56,452 nt of DNA, from contig ONJQ01000017.1 of assembly GCA_900318175.1 (NCBI GenBank), positions 1 through 56,452 of the forward strand, written 5' to 3'. The notes under the pieces are model-generated. The model was not told the DNA's origin. It saw nothing but the letters and a program-made list of their open reading frames with translations, and did no database searches. Source of the stretch: an uncultured Bacteroidales bacterium. Its GTDB lineage: Bacteria; Bacteroidota; Bacteroidia; Bacteroidales; P3. The translations under genes and the position numbers were made by a program. Below are positions 54,645 to 56,452 of this stretch, in pieces. Numbering within the stretch: the stretch's first letter is position 1; every line of letters starts with the position of its first letter.

Positions 54645-55217
54645 ATGGGAAGAAAAACACCTGGCTTAAACACCAGTTCAATGTCCGACATCTCGTTCCT
54701 GCTGTTGGCCTTCTTCCTATTGGTCTCCAACATCAACACAGATCAGGGTATTGCACGTCGTTTGCCGCCTCCCTTACCCGAAAATCAGGAAAAGCCTGAT
54801 GTTAAGGAACGTAACATCTTCGTCGTCAAAATCAACAGTAAGGACCGTCTGCTCTTCAATGGTGAAGTGGGTGACATCCGCGATCTGAAAGACCGCGCCA
54901 AGGAGTTCCTGGGGAACCCCAACAACCTGCCCAACCTGCCTGAAAAGCTCCAGATGGACATCCCCCTGCTGGGCACGATGGACGTCTCCAAAGGTGTTAT
55001 CTCGCTGCAGAACGACCGTGGTACATCCTACGATATGTACATAGCCGTGCAGAACGAACTGCAAGCCGCTATTGTCGAGATGCGTAACGAACTGTCACAA
55101 GTAAAATTCGGTCGCAAGTACAGCGACCTGTCTGACCCCCAGGCTGAAGCCATCGACCAAGCAATCCCCATTGCTATTTCCGAGGCCGAGCCTACAAAGA
55201 TAGGAGAGAAAAAATAA
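54645..55217 (+). CDS. exbD: ExbD/TolR-type protein, first copy
   Basis: A 190-residue ExbD protein: short cytoplasmic start, one membrane helix with the proton-carrying Asp in SSMSDISFLLLAFFLLV, and a periplasmic domain (RRLPPPLPE...). It is longer than E. coli ExbD (141 residues) with extra periplasmic sequence. Translation is coupled to the next gene: the last A of its TAA is the first A of the next ATG. The two ExbD copies could form a hetero-oligomer around the ExbB ring. Confidence 0.93.
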   Translation: MGRKTPGLNTSSMSDISFLLLAFFLLVSNINTDQGIARRLPPPLPENQEKPDVKERNIFVVKINSKDRLLFNGEVGDIRDLKDRAKEFLGNPNNLPNLPEKLQMDIPLLGTMDVSKGVISLQNDRGTSYDMYIAVQNELQAAIVEMRNELSQVKFGRKYSDLSDPQAEAIDQAIPIAISEAEPTKIGEKK

Positions 55218-55690
55218 TGGCAAGATTCACTGGTAAAAAATCCAAAGAGACACCTGCCCTCAACATGGGCTCCATGTCCGATATTATTTTCATGCTCCTG
55301 TTCTTTTTCATGACCATCACTACGATGCGTGAAAGCTCCCTCTACGTGACCATCAAGGTCCCGAAGGCCACCGAAACCATCAAACTGCAGAAGAAGAGCC
55401 TTGTCAGCTACATCAACGTGGGTACCCCCATGGCTGGTGAGTGGCAGAAGAAGTATGGTACTGAATCCCGTATTCAGCTCAACGACCAGATTTCCGAAGT
55501 CAAGGACATCCCCCTGTTTGTGGAAGAGGAAGTCTCCGGACGCCCCGAGGCCGACCGTCCCTTCGTCACCTTCTCCATCAAGGCTGACAAGGACACCAAG
55601 ATGGGTCTCATCAGCGACATCAAACAGGAGCTCCGTAACTCCGGCGCATACAAGATTTTCTACAATGCCGCCCACGGCGAACGCAAATAA
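55217..55690 (+). CDS. exbD: ExbD/TolR-type protein, second copy
   Basis: A 157-residue second ExbD: membrane helix GSMSDIIFMLLFFFMTITTM with the conserved Asp in the same place as in the first copy, then a periplasmic domain ending in a helix (KQELRNSGAYKIFYNAAHG) of the ExbD/TolR fold. It closes the operon; a terminator follows at 55717. Tandem divergent exbD genes are frequent in Bacteroidota. Confidence 0.93.
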   Translation: MARFTGKKSKETPALNMGSMSDIIFMLLFFFMTITTMRESSLYVTIKVPKATETIKLQKKSLVSYINVGTPMAGEWQKKYGTESRIQLNDQISEVKDIPLFVEEEVSGRPEADRPFVTFSIKADKDTKMGLISDIKQELRNSGAYKIFYNAAHGERK

Positions 55691-55716
55691 GCGTCCATCC
55701 GACTCTACATACAAGA

Positions 55717-55743
55717 AAGGCTGCCGAATGGCAGCCTTCTTTG
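55717..55743 (+). terminator. Terminator of the exbB-exbD operon
   Basis: The perfect 9-bp stem AAGGCTGCC / GGCAGCCTT with a 4-base loop is followed by a T-rich tract. It lies between convergent genes and may act on both. Confidence 0.9.
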
Positions 55744-55760
55744 TTATGGAGGACGCTGGG

Positions 55761-56279
55761 CTATCGAAGCTTCGTCAATTCCAGCCTTCCGATTTTAGGC
55801 ACATCCAGCACATACCTGCTGCCTTTCCGCTGTGAGAGAACCAACCGCTCGCCGCTCACACAGCCGAACACCCAGCTGTCTCTCTTGTCGTTAGTAGAAG
55901 CCTCTGTGGTCACTGGCGTGAACGTCCGCACCGTGTCGCCGCCTTCGGTGGTGAACACAATACGTTCCGCAGTGATTTCCACCCGTTGCGGCACTCCCGT
56001 TCCGGCAGTCAGCTCCGTCGGAGGGACATTTTCCATCAGATATGCTGCCAGCACATTTGCCAACTCCGCAGTCTCCACCTCGGTTCGCTCCGGGCTCAAC
56101 CCCATCCGCTCATCTTCCGCTGAAGTCATTGTTGAAGTCGATGTAATCTTCTCTACCAGTTTCTCCGATGCCAGATTCTCGGCATTCGTCACGGTGTACA
56201 GCCCCTCCTGGGCAGCAGCGCCATTGATTCCGCATGCTGCCAGCACAATCCATGTGCAAAAAACTATTCCTTTCTTCAT
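55761..56279 (-). CDS. Secreted protein of unknown function
   Basis: A 172-residue exported protein: leader MKKGIVFCTWIVLAACGINGAAAQ, cleaved at AAAQ; the Cys at 16 is not in a good lipobox. The mature part is Thr/Glu-rich with strand patterns (VPQRVEITAERIVFTTEG; VFGCVSGERLVLSQRKGSRYVLDV). I see no enzyme motif. It starts 20 bases after the XRE regulator stop on the same strand and is probably co-transcribed. Confidence 0.65.
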   Translation of the reverse strand: MKKGIVFCTWIVLAACGINGAAAQEGLYTVTNAENLASEKLVEKITSTSTMTSAEDERMGLSPERTEVETAELANVLAAYLMENVPPTELTAGTGVPQRVEITAERIVFTTEGGDTVRTFTPVTTEASTNDKRDSWVFGCVSGERLVLSQRKGSRYVLDVPKIGRLELTKLR

Positions 56280-56299
56280 CTTATTTCATTTATTGTTGA

Positions 56300-56452
56300 T
56301 CAATCGCCCTCCTCCAGTTGAAACAGCTCCTCTACAGTCTTCCCAAACAGTTGGGCCATTTTCAGCGCCAGCACAGTCGAGGGCACATACTTCCCTAATT
56401 CTATCGAATTGACCGCCTGACGGGTCACCCCTATTTTCTCGGCCAATTCGCC
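56300..56452 (-). CDS. XRE-family helix-turn-helix regulator (partial, 5' part outside window)
   Basis: The C-terminal 50 residues of a small Cro/CI-type regulator. The recognition helix is complete (GELAEKIGVTRQAVNSIELG), followed by KYVPSTVLALKMAQLFGKTV and EELFQLEEGD, the pattern of short stand-alone XRE regulators of about 68 residues. About 18 N-terminal residues are cut off by the window end. It may repress its own unit, including the secreted protein downstream. Confidence 0.88.
   Translation of the reverse strand, partial: GELAEKIGVTRQAVNSIELGKYVPSTVLALKMAQLFGKTVEELFQLEEGD

Overview
The window is a chromosomal segment of a member of the phylum Bacteroidota, most likely order Bacteroidales. 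The evidence is the TAnnTTTG-type -7 promoter elements, many short secreted lipoproteins, and marker genes of that lineage: a SprE/PorW-type type IX secretion lipoprotein, lipidated TamL, an RprY-like regulator, DUF5686, DUF3822 and DUF4199 proteins, a very long signal peptidase I and a Rho factor with a large disordered insert. I cannot name family or genus. No rRNA, tRNA, CRISPR array, prophage or complete insertion sequence was seen.

Layout. 1-1.6 kb is a worn region: the 3' end of one gene, small gene remnants, a TPR gene, REP-like hairpins and a short 11-bp tandem repeat ahead of gcvP. 1.6-4.4 kb is glycine decarboxylase (gcvP); its lipoyl carrier gcvH lies 42 kb away at 46 kb. 4.6-7.0 kb is a tightly coupled operon of an ECF sigma factor, a probable anti-sigma factor and two lipoproteins of unknown function. 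7.0-13.8 kb holds clpC, divergent gyrA and a secreted TPR protein. 14.2-20.8 kb is a long leftward gene run: pilin-like membrane protein, DUF3822, rsmD, purC, CYTH, YfcC-type permease, M28 peptidase and an unlisted 43-residue membrane peptide. 20.9-29.1 kb is a second leftward run on cell-envelope themes: two GT2 glycosyltransferases, DUF4199, ychF, sprE/porW, bactofilin and a sugar-kinase/RapZ-C fusion.

29.3-33.9 kb contains two damaged genes, an AraC regulator with a +1 base in a C6 tract and a DUF5686 gene with an in-frame TAA, flanking a small 11-residue-repeat protein, then a beta-barrel gene. 33.8-39.0 kb runs leftward: metallo-hydrolase, RprY-like regulator, cyclophilin, lepB and a GT4 glycosyltransferase. 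39-46.4 kb has priA, a SPOUT methyltransferase, threonine aldolase, rho and gcvH. 46.5-53.2 kb is an outer-membrane set: lipoprotein, conserved outer-membrane protein, Kdo transferase (waaA), tamL and a polyprenyl synthase. 53.3-55.7 kb is an exbB - 4TM - exbD - exbD operon without tonB. The window ends in a secreted protein and a truncated XRE regulator.

No clearly new large system stands out. The best candidates for a second look are the AmgK-like/RapZ-C fusion in an operon with bactofilin and SprE, the sigma/anti-sigma/lipoprotein cassette, a three-copy dispersed repeat with TCGCTC...GAGCGA ends, the adjacent broken AraC and DUF5686 genes, and the 11-residue-repeat secreted protein between them.
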